The notes: generated by a model from the sequence alone, not told the origin. Counted from the first letter of the stretch, positions 51,631-60,382 are shown. The stretch is 64,000 bases of DNA from Lactiplantibacillus mudanjiangensis (GCF_005405385.1 NZ_BJDY01000007.1:359013-423012), one strand, 5' to 3'. Made by a program: numbers and translations.

Positions 51631-52034
51631 GTCACCTACGTCAGCCAGTGATTCTGCCGGCTGTGGGGACCGGTTCCAGCCAAAGATCAGGCTTCCACCT
51701 CGCTTTTAAGCCTAGCCTAAACCGCTAGTCTCAAAAGTCGTCCATATCGTAAAGTCCGGTAGAATCATCCGGACTAACGATATTTTCACGGCCGGCGCCA
51801 TCACTGGCTGACGTAGGTTGTATTTCGAATACCAATCAATCTCGTAATCGCCATCATAACCGAGAGTGAGCTCACATTGAGCCCAGCCGTGGGAGCTCTT
51901 AGCGATTTATCACTTAGAGCTCGGCGCTTTTGAAACACGGGCTTGGTGGTTCAAAACGACGGTTCAGACCGCTTTTTGGCTGGACCGGTCCACCCACAGC
52001 GTTCCGGCTCAATGTGGGCGAACGGCAGGTGGCA
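51631..52034. repeat. Structured double-module repeat, copy 7 (B on -, A on +)
   Basis: Module B (51631-51820) is full length, but its inner end reads CGTAGGTT in place of CTCCGGTT. Module A (51856-52034) has CACATTGAGCC/GGCTCAATGTG closing. It lies between the converging zinc exporter and Tag-like genes. Confidence 0.87.
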
Positions 52035-52084
52035 AGTAAATCATATCAGTGATCATTGTAACTGAAATAGCTGTCAACCTTGAG

Positions 52085-52612
52085 CTAGTTTAACTTGATA
52101 ATCCCAGCAGCTAATAAAAACATCTGCGTCACCACGGGACCCACAAACGTAAAACCGTGCTTGTGTAAATCCTTCGCAACACGCGTGCCCAATGCTGATC
52201 GTGTCGGCAACTCATCATCCGGTGCTGGCATCAGTAATGGTGTCGCATCAACAAATGCCCACAAGTAAGCACTAAAACTGCCATACTCGCGCTGTAACTG
52301 AATGATCGCCCGGGCATCGGTGATAATGGCTCGTAATTTACGGCCATTGTGCATGATACCATCTGTTTGCATTAATTGTTCCCAATCAGGTTCATCTAAA
52401 CCTGCCACTTGTTCAACCCGTAGGCCAGCCATATGTTGACGTAATTTCGGTAATTGACTAGCCGCTGCTTGCCAACTCAGCCCGACTTGTAAGATCCCGA
52501 CCACTAATAATTCAAACAACACATGATCATCATGCGTTGGCGTCCCAAAATAGGCATCGTAATCAGCCGGGCCATTGCTCGTAAAGTCGTCAAAATCGGT
52601 GGGACTAATCAT
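52085..52612 (-). CDS. Divergent DNA-3-methyladenine glycosylase I (Tag) family protein, 175 aa
   Basis: The Tag fold is recognisable from FELLVVGILQVGLSW, MHNGRKLRAIITDARA and KHGFTFVGPVVTQMFLLAAG. Three features of working Tag are missing: the glutamate in LEGQQAGLSW is replaced by glycine, and both the N-terminal Cys/His and the C-terminal His/Cys zinc ligands are absent. Either the substrate differs or activity is lost. It overlaps the folP stop by 8 bp, so it is the last, translationally coupled gene of the folate operon. Confidence 0.8.
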   Translation of the reverse strand: MISPTDFDDFTSNGPADYDAYFGTPTHDDHVLFELLVVGILQVGLSWQAAASQLPKLRQHMAGLRVEQVAGLDEPDWEQLMQTDGIMHNGRKLRAIITDARAIIQLQREYGSFSAYLWAFVDATPLLMPAPDDELPTRSALGTRVAKDLHKHGFTFVGPVVTQMFLLAAGIIKLN

Positions 52613-53756
52613 GGTCAGTCGCCAACCAGTAGCCTTGATCGATGCGATCTAACAATGTCACCATTTGTTTGGTTTCAGCAACATCATGAACCCGCAAAAT
52701 CTGGCCACCTTTTAACATCATCGCGGCTTCTGCCACCAGTGTCATTGGTAACCGGTCTTCTTTTTTGAGACCTAACAATAAGCCCAAGTAACCTTTACGT
52801 GAAATAGCCACCATCATCGGTCGTTTCAAATAGTTGAATTCATCGATATTGCGCATCATCACATAGTCTTGTTCACCATGGGCCACTTTAGCATAGCCAA
52901 TCCCTTGATCTAAGGCAATTCGTTCCAGATCAATTCCCGCACCGGTTAAAGCAGCGATATTTTGTTCGAAGAATTGCCGCATACTACTAGTCAAATCAGT
53001 GTATTCTTGATCGCGACTACTGTGCATCGTCAATAACCCAACCCGACTGTCCGCCATTAAACGCAATTTCCGGGGATCATCAGTAAAGGCATTCACATCA
53101 TTAATAATGCTGACGCCTTCGGTTAAGACCGCTTGCATAACGTCATATTTATACGTATCAATCGCAATGACTGCCTCGGGAAAATGCTGCTTAATTGCCC
53201 GAATATAAGGTAAGGTCCGATCCAATTCAACTTCCGGTGTCACTTCTTTAAATCCGGGACGTGTCGTTTGACCATTGACTTCAATCACATCCGCACCGGC
53301 TTGTAGCATCTCATCAACGTGATTCAATACATCCGTCATGGTTTTGTATTGACCACCATCATAAAAAGAATCTGGCGTAATATTCATAATGCCATAGATC
53401 ATCGGTTTATCTGTTAAATTAAACCGTTTTTCACCAGCTTGCCAATAAATATCATACTGCTTCATGATTTGCGTCAACTGACCTTGGACCATCGCTTGAT
53501 CTCGAAAAACTTGAGGCCAGTGGGTCGTTAATTGCCGTGCAGCCGTTTGTGTTAGTAACACCGTCAATTTGGTCGCATCAACTTGCACGACGCCGTCCAA
53601 TTGTTGACACAGTTGGATTAATTGTGCTTGTTGTTGGGCATGGTAATGGCTAAACTGTAAAACCACTTGTTGTTGCCGATTGACTTGGGCAAATAATGCC
53701 CGACTGGCGAAATCATTGGTTTGTGCAAATTGGCTCGTAATATCTTGAACTAACAT
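52605..53756 (-). CDS. folP: Dihydropteroate synthase
   Basis: Joins p-aminobenzoate to hydroxymethyl-dihydropterin diphosphate. The core starts near residue 118 with IYGIMNITPDSFYDGGQYK, then DVIEVNGQTTRPG, AIDTYKYDVMQAVL, INDVNAF, GIGYAKVAH and ISRKGYLG. At 383 aa it is about 100 residues longer than usual owing to an N-terminal extension of unknown role. ATG 53756 with AGGTGG at 8 nt is preferred over GTG 53768. Member of folB-folK-folE-folC-rdgB-folP. Confidence 0.93.
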   Translation of the reverse strand: MLVQDITSQFAQTNDFASRALFAQVNRQQQVVLQFSHYHAQQQAQLIQLCQQLDGVVQVDATKLTVLLTQTAARQLTTHWPQVFRDQAMVQGQLTQIMKQYDIYWQAGEKRFNLTDKPMIYGIMNITPDSFYDGGQYKTMTDVLNHVDEMLQAGADVIEVNGQTTRPGFKEVTPEVELDRTLPYIRAIKQHFPEAVIAIDTYKYDVMQAVLTEGVSIINDVNAFTDDPRKLRLMADSRVGLLTMHSSRDQEYTDLTSSMRQFFEQNIAALTGAGIDLERIALDQGIGYAKVAHGEQDYVMMRNIDEFNYLKRPMMVAISRKGYLGLLLGLKKEDRLPMTLVAEAAMMLKGGQILRVHDVAETKQMVTLLDRIDQGYWLATDHD

Positions 53757-53768
53757 TTCTAAATCCAC

Positions 53769-54371
53769 CTAACCTTTCTGACCTAGTAATTGTGCTTGTA
53801 ATTGCGCAGCGGCGTGCCCACGATGCGTTAGTGGCACGCGCCAAATATCCGGTAGTTCGGCTAAGGTTCGCCCAAAGTGTGGCAGCCAAAATAGTCGATC
53901 AAAGCCACCTGAATAGCGACCTATTTGATGATGCGCTAAATAGCCTTGAATCATGGCCTGAGTGGTGACTACCCGTCCATCTGGCCAAGCCGCCGCTAAA
54001 GTCGCGCGCATCACGGCTTGCCGTTGATCATCAGGGACACCCGCCATTGTCGTGATTAACGCCTGATTGCGATCAAAACCACTGGTTGTTTGGCCTAAAT
54101 CACGCGCGGTCGTGACCCCATACGCCGTTGGTTGAGCTGGAATTTCAATCCCACTATCATCCGCAATCACTGGTTGTTGTAATTGCTGGGCCGCAAATTT
54201 AGCCTTCGCCTTGGCGTTTTCAATATAACTCGTCGTTGTTTCAGCCGGAAAATCTAAACGTGGGGCAACCTCATAATACGGCTGGGCCACAATGCCATAA
54301 TAAGCTAAACACTGGGCTAAATCCCGACTCTTACCAGGATTATTGGACGCAATTAACCATGATTTAGTCAT
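53769..54371 (-). CDS. Non-canonical purine NTP pyrophosphatase (RdgB/HAM1), 200 aa
   Basis: Hydrolyses ITP, dITP and XTP to monophosphates. Seen: N-terminal SWLIASNNPGKSRDLAQ (SNNxxK motif), TSYIENAKAKAKFAA, VIADDSGIEI and YSGGFDRLFWLP. The start is ATG 54371, overlapping folC by 8 bp; the longer frame lacks the family start. In L. plantarum folate clusters the same gene lies between folC and folP, where a role in removing the dihydroneopterin triphosphate phosphates has been suggested. Inference here. Confidence 0.9.
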   Translation of the reverse strand: MTKSWLIASNNPGKSRDLAQCLAYYGIVAQPYYEVAPRLDFPAETTTSYIENAKAKAKFAAQQLQQPVIADDSGIEIPAQPTAYGVTTARDLGQTTSGFDRNQALITTMAGVPDDQRQAVMRATLAAAWPDGRVVTTQAMIQGYLAHHQIGRYSGGFDRLFWLPHFGRTLAELPDIWRVPLTHRGHAAAQLQAQLLGQKG

Positions 54372-55698
54372 CCGGCAACACCAACCATCCGGCTTGTTGT
54401 AACTCACGCATCACATAAAATGAGCCCGCGACCACAATTGCACCATTTTCAGCCACTTTTTGTTGCGCTAAGGCTAAAGCCGATTGAATATCATCAGCTG
54501 CCATGACTTGTGGTTGATCAGTTATCGCAAGTTGTTCAGCCGTTGCCGCCAACACCTTAGCCGGTAAAGCTCGGTCTGGTTGTTGAGGTGTATTGGTAAT
54601 CACCACTTGTGCTGCAGGTAACAACGTCATTAGCATCTGTTCATAGGCTTTATCCTTCAACACACCGACGACCCAGACAAGTGATCGACCGGGTAATAAG
54701 GTCTGTAGGCTCTTCACTAAAGCCTGCATACCATCCGGATTATGGGCGCCATCGGCTACGATTAGCGGTTCCGTTTGTAAAACCGTCAGTCGACCGGGAA
54801 CCTGAACTTGTGCTAAGCCCGTCCGTACCGCAGTGTCACTGATGGTGATTGAGTGTCGTTTAAGAACCGCAATCACTGTTAAAACTAAACTCAGATTCTG
54901 TAATTGATAATCACCGACTAACCCCAGTTCTAAGTTTTGCCACTGATACTGATCACTGGCAATATCTAAGGTTGTCCCGGTAATTTCACGATCATGTACT
55001 TGCCAGTTCAAGCGCGTTGGTCGGACGATTGGCACACCTTGCCTGGCCGCTTCGGCTTGCAAAACGGCTTGGGCTGCGGGGTCTTGATTGGCCAACGTGA
55101 CTACAGTTGTTTTCGATTTAATAATTTTTGATTTATTGCGTGCAATCGCATCAAGCGTTGATCCCAGAATGCGCGTATGATCTAAGGCAATTTTGGTAAA
55201 GACGGTCACTTGAGGCCCTGCTAAAGCGTTAGTGGCATCGTATTGACCACCCAAACCAGCTTCAACAATGGCCCAATCGAGGTTCTGATTACGAAACCAG
55301 ACCATACTAATGAGGAAAAACCATTCGAACACTGAAATATCAGCAGCTTTTAGCCCCATGTTGGTTAACACTGGCACAATTTCATGATAGCTGTCGAGAA
55401 ACTCAGCCAGCTGAATCCAATGACCGTTCACCTGCAGTTGTTCGCGCGGATCATTGATCGCCGGACTGCTAAAGCGGCCAACTCGTAAGCCTTGTGCCTG
55501 GAGCACGCTTGCTAACATTGCTCCCGTTGAGCCTTTGCCATTAGTCCCTGCAATGTGAATGACATGAAAATGTCGATCAGGATGGTTTAAATGCCGCATA
55601 ATTCGCCGCAATAATGGTACCCGGTCGGCGTCATTAGCCAACATCGCTTGATTCAGTTGTGCCAGTAAAGCTGTGTATTGTGCCTCAATTGTTGCCAA
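54364..55698 (-). CDS. folC: Bifunctional folylpolyglutamate/dihydrofolate synthase
   Basis: 444 aa, usual length. Adds glutamate to dihydropteroate and folates. The ATP loop is HVIHIAGTNGKGSTGAMLASVL and the folate-site region FSSPAINDPREQLQVNG; EAGLGGQYDATNAL and IVADGAHNPDGMQAL are also family signatures. The start is TTG 55698, with AGGTGAG 8 nt upstream. It starts 10 bp after folE. Confidence 0.95.
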   Translation of the reverse strand: MATIEAQYTALLAQLNQAMLANDADRVPLLRRIMRHLNHPDRHFHVIHIAGTNGKGSTGAMLASVLQAQGLRVGRFSSPAINDPREQLQVNGHWIQLAEFLDSYHEIVPVLTNMGLKAADISVFEWFFLISMVWFRNQNLDWAIVEAGLGGQYDATNALAGPQVTVFTKIALDHTRILGSTLDAIARNKSKIIKSKTTVVTLANQDPAAQAVLQAEAARQGVPIVRPTRLNWQVHDREITGTTLDIASDQYQWQNLELGLVGDYQLQNLSLVLTVIAVLKRHSITISDTAVRTGLAQVQVPGRLTVLQTEPLIVADGAHNPDGMQALVKSLQTLLPGRSLVWVVGVLKDKAYEQMLMTLLPAAQVVITNTPQQPDRALPAKVLAATAEQLAITDQPQVMAADDIQSALALAQQKVAENGAIVVAGSFYVMRELQQAGWLVLPDD

Positions 55699-55708
55699 GC
55701 TCGCTCAC

Positions 55709-56278
55709 CTACTTTGCAATTCGCTGTAAAAATTCCCGTTTCAAGTCTAAGTCATCGCGGAACTGCCCGCTATAATAGCTACTTTCGGTTTGAACGCCAG
55801 GCTTATTAACACCCCGCATCTCCATGCACATATGACGCGCCGTAATCGAAATTGCTACCCCAGCTGGATCTAAAATCCGTTGGAGTTCCTTGGCAATCGT
55901 CACCGTTAATCGTTCTTGCACGTTAGGTTGTTGACTACAATAGTCGATCAACCGTGGAATCTTACTTAACCCGATCACTTGATCATGTTGTGGCACATAG
56001 GCCACTTGCACCGTACCAAAAAATGGCAATAAGTGATGTTCACACATTGAATAGAACGGAATGTCTTTTAATAACACCATTTCTGTTGGTTCCGTCACTT
56101 TAAACAACTTATAGTTATCAAATGGTGCCGCCGTTTTAGTCGCAAAAACTTCTGCATACATCCGTGCAACCCGATCCGGTGTTTCCACTAAGCCCGGTCG
56201 GTCGGGATCTTCACCAACCGCTGTTAAAATTTCACGAACAGCATGGCGAATCTTTGCTTGTTTATCCTCATCAATCAT
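55709..56278 (-). CDS. folE: GTP cyclohydrolase I
   Basis: 189 aa. First step of folate synthesis: GTP to dihydroneopterin triphosphate. Zinc/active-site motif MCEHHLLPFFGTVQVAYVP, with LSKIPRLIDYCSQQPNVQERLT and the C-terminal ARHMCMEMRGVNK containing the other zinc cysteine. It follows folK after 2 bp, so translation is coupled. Confidence 0.97.
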   Translation of the reverse strand: MIDEDKQAKIRHAVREILTAVGEDPDRPGLVETPDRVARMYAEVFATKTAAPFDNYKLFKVTEPTEMVLLKDIPFYSMCEHHLLPFFGTVQVAYVPQHDQVIGLSKIPRLIDYCSQQPNVQERLTVTIAKELQRILDPAGVAISITARHMCMEMRGVNKPGVQTESSYYSGQFRDDLDLKREFLQRIAK

Positions 56279-56280
56279 CT

Positions 56281-56781
56281 TTACTCACTCACATTTCCTA
56301 CTTTTTTTATCCAACTATTATCTTGATTGGCTTTAATTAGTGCCGCTACTTGTGGCCCAACGATAGGGTCATCGGCCGCAATTTCGGCAGTTGGTAACAA
56401 CACAAAGTTACGTTTAGCTGCTTGGGCATGGGGCACAATTAACGTTGAGGTGTTGAGTTGCCGGGCACCCCAAAAAATAATATCTAAATCAATTGTCCGT
56501 GGGCCCCAGTGAATTTGTCGCTGCCGATGCAGGCCTTGCTCGATCTCATGTAGCCGGTCCAATAATTCATCCGGCGTCAAACTAGTCGTCAACGCCACCG
56601 AAACATTATAAAAGTTGGCCTGATCGCGATTCCCCCATGGTTCCGTTTCATACCAATTAGAAGTTGCCACCACCGTCACGTCTGCCAAATCGGCCAATTG
56701 TTGTAGCGCAGTTTTAATGTTGGTGACACGCGGATGGATATTAGAACCAACGCTCAAATAAACCCGTTCTTCAGCGGTCAT
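56281..56781 (-). CDS. folK: 2-amino-4-hydroxy-6-hydroxymethyldihydropteridine pyrophosphokinase
   Basis: 166 aa. Transfers diphosphate from ATP to hydroxymethyl-dihydropterin. Seen: VYLSVGSNIHPR, SNWYETEPWGNRDQANFYNVSVAL and the HPPK signature WGPRTIDLDIIFWG, then LIVPHAQAAKRNFVLLP. ATG 56781 is preferred; the longer frame adds 19 residues inside folB. It overlaps folB by 11 bp. Confidence 0.96.
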   Translation of the reverse strand: MTAEERVYLSVGSNIHPRVTNIKTALQQLADLADVTVVATSNWYETEPWGNRDQANFYNVSVALTTSLTPDELLDRLHEIEQGLHRQRQIHWGPRTIDLDIIFWGARQLNTSTLIVPHAQAAKRNFVLLPTAEIAADDPIVGPQVAALIKANQDNSWIKKVGNVSE

Positions 56782-57139
56782 TTGGCGCCCCCTCGACCTC
56801 AATTTCAACATCGTCAAAAATTCCTGGCATTGGGACACTATATTTCCGAATTTTAAGATTGATCAACTCAACCGTGGGAAACTTATCCAAAAGTGTCCAC
56901 AATAAGTGGTTAGCGAGCGATTCGATTAATTTATACGAGTGGGTCGTCACAAATTCATCAGCCACGGCCCGAACTTCTGCATAATTAATCGTTTCATGAA
57001 CATCGTCGTGTAAAACTTTGGTTTCAATTGGATATTTAATGGCAATATCCAACGCCAATTGTTGGCCGTTACGCCGTTCTTCTGGTAACACACCATTAAA
57101 AGTATGTACCCGCAAATTGTTAATTCGAATCATTCCCAT
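56771..57139 (-). CDS. folB: Dihydroneopterin aldolase
   Basis: 122 aa. Cleaves dihydroneopterin to hydroxymethyl-dihydropterin and glycolaldehyde. Seen: IRINNLRVHTFNGVLPEERRNGQQL and TINYAEVRAVADEFVTTHSYKLIESLA with the active-site glutamate and lysine, and KIRKYSVPMPGIFDDVEIEVE. The ATG 57139 has GAGGG 6 nt upstream. First gene of the operon folB-folK-folE-folC-rdgB-folP-tag; the operon promoter lies in 57140-57200. Confidence 0.95.
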   Translation of the reverse strand: MGMIRINNLRVHTFNGVLPEERRNGQQLALDIAIKYPIETKVLHDDVHETINYAEVRAVADEFVTTHSYKLIESLANHLLWTLLDKFPTVELINLKIRKYSVPMPGIFDDVEIEVEGAPNDR

Positions 57140-57361
57140 TAGGATCCCTCTTATACTGTTTTTAACTACCATAATAGCATGAAGCGCACGTGCGCGGGTA
57201 ATAATCCGCCAGTTTACGATAAATGACTAACTAAACGTTCGGTATTAGCTATCAAATCTTTATTTTCATGTACAGCGATTAAAAAACATACGTTCCCTTT
57301 TTGCAATACTTCATGCTACACTATAACTATTAAATGCTAGTGCGAATGGAGGGGCACTCAG

Positions 57362-58707
57362 ATGAAACCACAACCATATAGTTATGATAAAAACAGCCAA
57401 CAAAGATTGCAAAAAATGCGTTAATCGAACGCTATCAACAACAGCACCCACATGATGAAACAAAGACTAAAACCAAAACGACATCACCCACTCCAGATAT
57501 AACTGACTTAAAACGTGAAAATCGCCGATTAAAGCGGCAACTCAAACAATTACAACATCAGCTCAATCAGCAAAAACGACAATTGACCATATGCCATAAA
57601 CAACTCGCGACTAGTCAGCAGCAACTCAGCAAGTTACACCAACAACTGGTCGATGTCACCAGCGAAAACGCAAAATTAACCGTACAATGGCAACAAGCAC
57701 GCGATTTCAGTCATAGTGTCAGTAATTGGTTTGCGCTAGGTATCCTCATTTATAACCGCGCCGACAACTTATATACGGCAGCCTACCAACAACGGGCATT
57801 TAATCAGACCCAGCAACTCTTAACACCTAAGGACCGTCAGCACTTAGCTCGCTATGAAGACTTTAAAAAACAATTCTCTAGTCAAGATCAACTTATCACA
57901 CGGCTAAAGGCCATTAACCATGAAGCCACAGCTGAAAACCGCCGCTTAAAGCGCCGACTGATTAAAGCAGCTAGCTCATCTGGCTCAACCGTTCCACTAG
58001 TCGATCAAGTCATGGCCAAAATTACGCCGGCGAAAATCAATTCAGTCGCGTGGCTTCCAGCGGCTCATCGGCGCTATCATCATGTTTTATTAGAAGATGT
58101 TTTAATCAACACCGGCAATCGTATTTTTGGTTGTTTTATTCCGCACCACGGCGGTTATTATTTTCAAGTCGTCAACGGCCGCGCTTATCAAAAATATCGG
58201 CGCTTAGGTGCGGCTAAACGTACCTTAACTAAAAATGCCGTTTATGCGGGTATCATTGATGGCGATTGCGTCTTGGTTACCACTATTTTCCACGACATTA
58301 CCCCATTACAATTACGGTCACATCATGAACTGCAATTACACCGCCGACGTGCACGTTCCAATTATCAGGCGTTATTACCAGCGGATGCGGAAATAAAATT
58401 AACCGGCAAAAAAATATTGATTGTCACTTGGCAACGTACTCAGCGTCTTAATCAAATGTTACGTGCGTTTGGCGTTGAACCACTCATCGTCAATAATCAT
58501 GAAAAGAGTATTAACTGGATTGCCACCACTGCGGTCTCCAACCAAATTGATTTTACATTGTTACTAAGCGAGGGGCTTTCCCACAGCATGTTAAGTACGC
58601 TTGGTAAAGAAACAATCAAAACACGCCGTGACATTGAACTCGTTTACAATGAATCTCCAGAAGAATTATTGCGTCGCTGTTACCGATTCTTTAGTCAACC
58701 AACATAG
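57362..58707 (+). pseudogene. Coiled-coil protein gene split by a frameshift in an A6 tract
   Basis: ATG 57362 has GGAGG upstream and opens a 20-codon frame that stops at 57422-57424. The rest of the protein lies in another frame that runs from about 57400 to 58707. Inserting one A in the A6 tract at 57411-57416 would join them into a protein of about 448 aa. The product would have a Lys/Thr-rich linker, a long coiled coil (about 60-120, LKRENRRLKRQLKQLQHQL), and a C-terminal alpha/beta domain (KKILIVTWQRTQRLNQML) that vaguely recalls DUF2325-type domains. A TTG at 57583 could allow restart. Function unknown. Confidence 0.75.
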
Positions 58708-58710
58708 TAT

Positions 58711-58740
58711 AAAAAAAGACCTGAGATTAATCGTCTCAAG
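58711..58740 (-). terminator. Terminator of cvpA
   Basis: TTGAGACGATTAATCTCAG-type stem followed by a T-run on the minus strand. Confidence 0.7.
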
Positions 58741-58749
58741 CCCTACTGA

Positions 58750-59280
58750 TTATGAATTCTGTGTGCCAGTTTCAAATTTAAACACATTGCCTAAATACTG
58801 ACTCGTTAACCCCGGTGTCTGTTTAACAATAAACGTCGCCACCGGTGAATTCGACATCTGTGTCTGAATAAAATCGGTTTGCACCAAGTTGGCTAGCGAT
58901 AAAACAACAAAAATAACCAGATAACTGATCACAAACGATACCGCACCGCCGGCTAAGCTATTGACTTGCTTGATCACTGGTAACCAAGTGATGGCTCGCG
59001 ACACCCGCGCTAACATCCGAATAACTGCCCAGCCTAGCGACGTTAAAATAAAAAACGCCACTAAATTAATGACTAACGTGCTCACTGCACTTTGTTTGAC
59101 TAAATTTAAACTCGTTAATAACGAGGCCAAGGTCGTTCCCAATGGCTGATAAAGTAATCGTGCGAAAATCAAGACCCCAATCGTCCCGATCAGATGTAAG
59201 ATTTCTATCACAAACCCGCGATGAAAGCCGCGAAAAATAGCCCCTACTAGTAATAATAAAATCACAATGGTAAAAATCAT
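58750..59280 (-). CDS. CvpA family membrane protein, 176 aa
   Basis: Four membrane helices, beginning MIFTIVILLLLVGAIFRGFHRGFVIEILHLIG; the GxxRGF..E/Q segment is the CvpA/colicin-V-production signature. Role in bacteria is poorly defined. ATG 59280 follows GGGAGGTG; the longer frame is only read-through of the binding site. In many Firmicutes cvpA precedes mutS2; here it stands alone. Confidence 0.88.
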   Translation of the reverse strand: MIFTIVILLLLVGAIFRGFHRGFVIEILHLIGTIGVLIFARLLYQPLGTTLASLLTSLNLVKQSAVSTLVINLVAFFILTSLGWAVIRMLARVSRAITWLPVIKQVNSLAGGAVSFVISYLVIFVVLSLANLVQTDFIQTQMSNSPVATFIVKQTPGLTSQYLGNVFKFETGTQNS

Positions 59281-59447
59281 GTCTGCACCTCCCAAATGGT
59301 GTGACTTATATTTTACCAGCTTTCTTGAATGACTAGGCGTTAATCGCTAAAAATTAAGCATTACTTAGACAGTTCTGCCCTTGCTTGACTTCATCTTTAA
59401 TTTTCGTTAAGGTTTAACAGTTATCAGTCAGAATGGAGCCTTAAAAA

Positions 59448-60344
59448 ATGCGTCTAAAGCAAGTATTTAGTGGTCTTGCAGTCTTAGGTCTTATTGGTCT
59501 ATTGACGGGCTGTACCACTCCCAAAACAACCACTAAAGCTGGTCAGATAAAGATCCTTACCAGTCTGAATTTCTATGGTGAAACCGCTAAACAAGTGGCC
59601 GGTAAATACGGGCAAGTTACGGCGGTTATTAACCGCGCCAGCATCGATCCTCATGACTTCGAGCCTACCGTTAAAACAGCCAAACAGGCCAGCTCAGCGG
59701 CGTTAATTATTGATAATGGCCTCGGTTATGACGGTTGGATGAGTAAACTAACCACTAATAAGGCTGACGGTACTAAAGTCCTGACAGTCGGTACCACAGT
59801 CGCTGGTAAAGCGAATGGTGCTAATGAACATGTTTGGTATGATCCTACCACGATGCCCAAGCTAGCGACTGCGATTGCTAAACAACTTGGAACCATTCAG
59901 CCGGCTCATCGACAGTATTTTCTCAAACAGGCCGCTCAATATCAAACTAGTTTAAAACCACTGACCAAGCTCATTAAGCAACTCAAAGCTAACGTGCACG
60001 GACAAAAAGTTGCTGTCAGTGAGCCAGTCTTTGATTATGCCTTAAAGTCACTTGGCTATAAAATCAGTAATAATCATTTTGCCATGGCTATTGAAAATGG
60101 TGCCGATCCGTCACCAAAAGACATTCAACAGATGCAGCAGGCCATCAAGCACCATCGAATTGCCTTTTTCGTTGAAAACACCCAATCTGATAGCAATATT
60201 GTGGATAATATGGTGCAATTAGCCCATCAATACAACGTCCCCGTGTTAAAAGTCACGGAAACATTGCCGGCCCATCAGACTTATCGCAGTTGGATGCTAT
60301 CACAATATCGCCAACTTGAAAAAATTCAACAAGCAACCAAATAA
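59448..60344 (+). CDS. Metal ABC transporter substrate-binding lipoprotein, 298 aa
   Basis: Cluster A-I binding protein, paralogous to 27701-28597 (shared NFYGE, DPHDFEPT, LGYDGWMSKL, EHVWYDPTTMP, SEPVFDYALKSLGYK, NGADPSP, final YRSWMLSQY). Lipobox LLTGC. Ligands are as in the paralogue: two histidines and acidic residues; no His-rich loop. No permease or ATPase is next to it. No Zur box was found upstream, unlike the paralogue; a short dyad GTTAAGGTTTAAC lies at about 59407-59419. Zinc or manganese cannot be decided. Confidence 0.88.
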   Translation: MRLKQVFSGLAVLGLIGLLTGCTTPKTTTKAGQIKILTSLNFYGETAKQVAGKYGQVTAVINRASIDPHDFEPTVKTAKQASSAALIIDNGLGYDGWMSKLTTNKADGTKVLTVGTTVAGKANGANEHVWYDPTTMPKLATAIAKQLGTIQPAHRQYFLKQAAQYQTSLKPLTKLIKQLKANVHGQKVAVSEPVFDYALKSLGYKISNNHFAMAIENGADPSPKDIQQMQQAIKHHRIAFFVENTQSDSNIVDNMVQLAHQYNVPVLKVTETLPAHQTYRSWMLSQYRQLEKIQQATK

Positions 60345-60375
60345 AAATGGTGAATCATGACGATTCACCATTTTT
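60344..60375. terminator. Bidirectional terminator
   Basis: AAAAATGGTGAATC/GATTCACCATTTTT stem between converging genes. Confidence 0.92.
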
Positions 60376-60382
60376 ATTTGAG

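Noticed and set aside
704..52034. CRISPR array or insertion sequence as explanation for the repeats
   Set aside because: Copies are dispersed, about 250-430 bp long, with no spacers and no transposase ORF.
57411..57416. Programmed -1 frameshifting at the A6 tract
   Set aside because: The tract C-AAA-AAA-T does not give the X-XXY-YYZ heptamer in the right phase, and no downstream stimulatory hairpin is evident. Indel is simpler.
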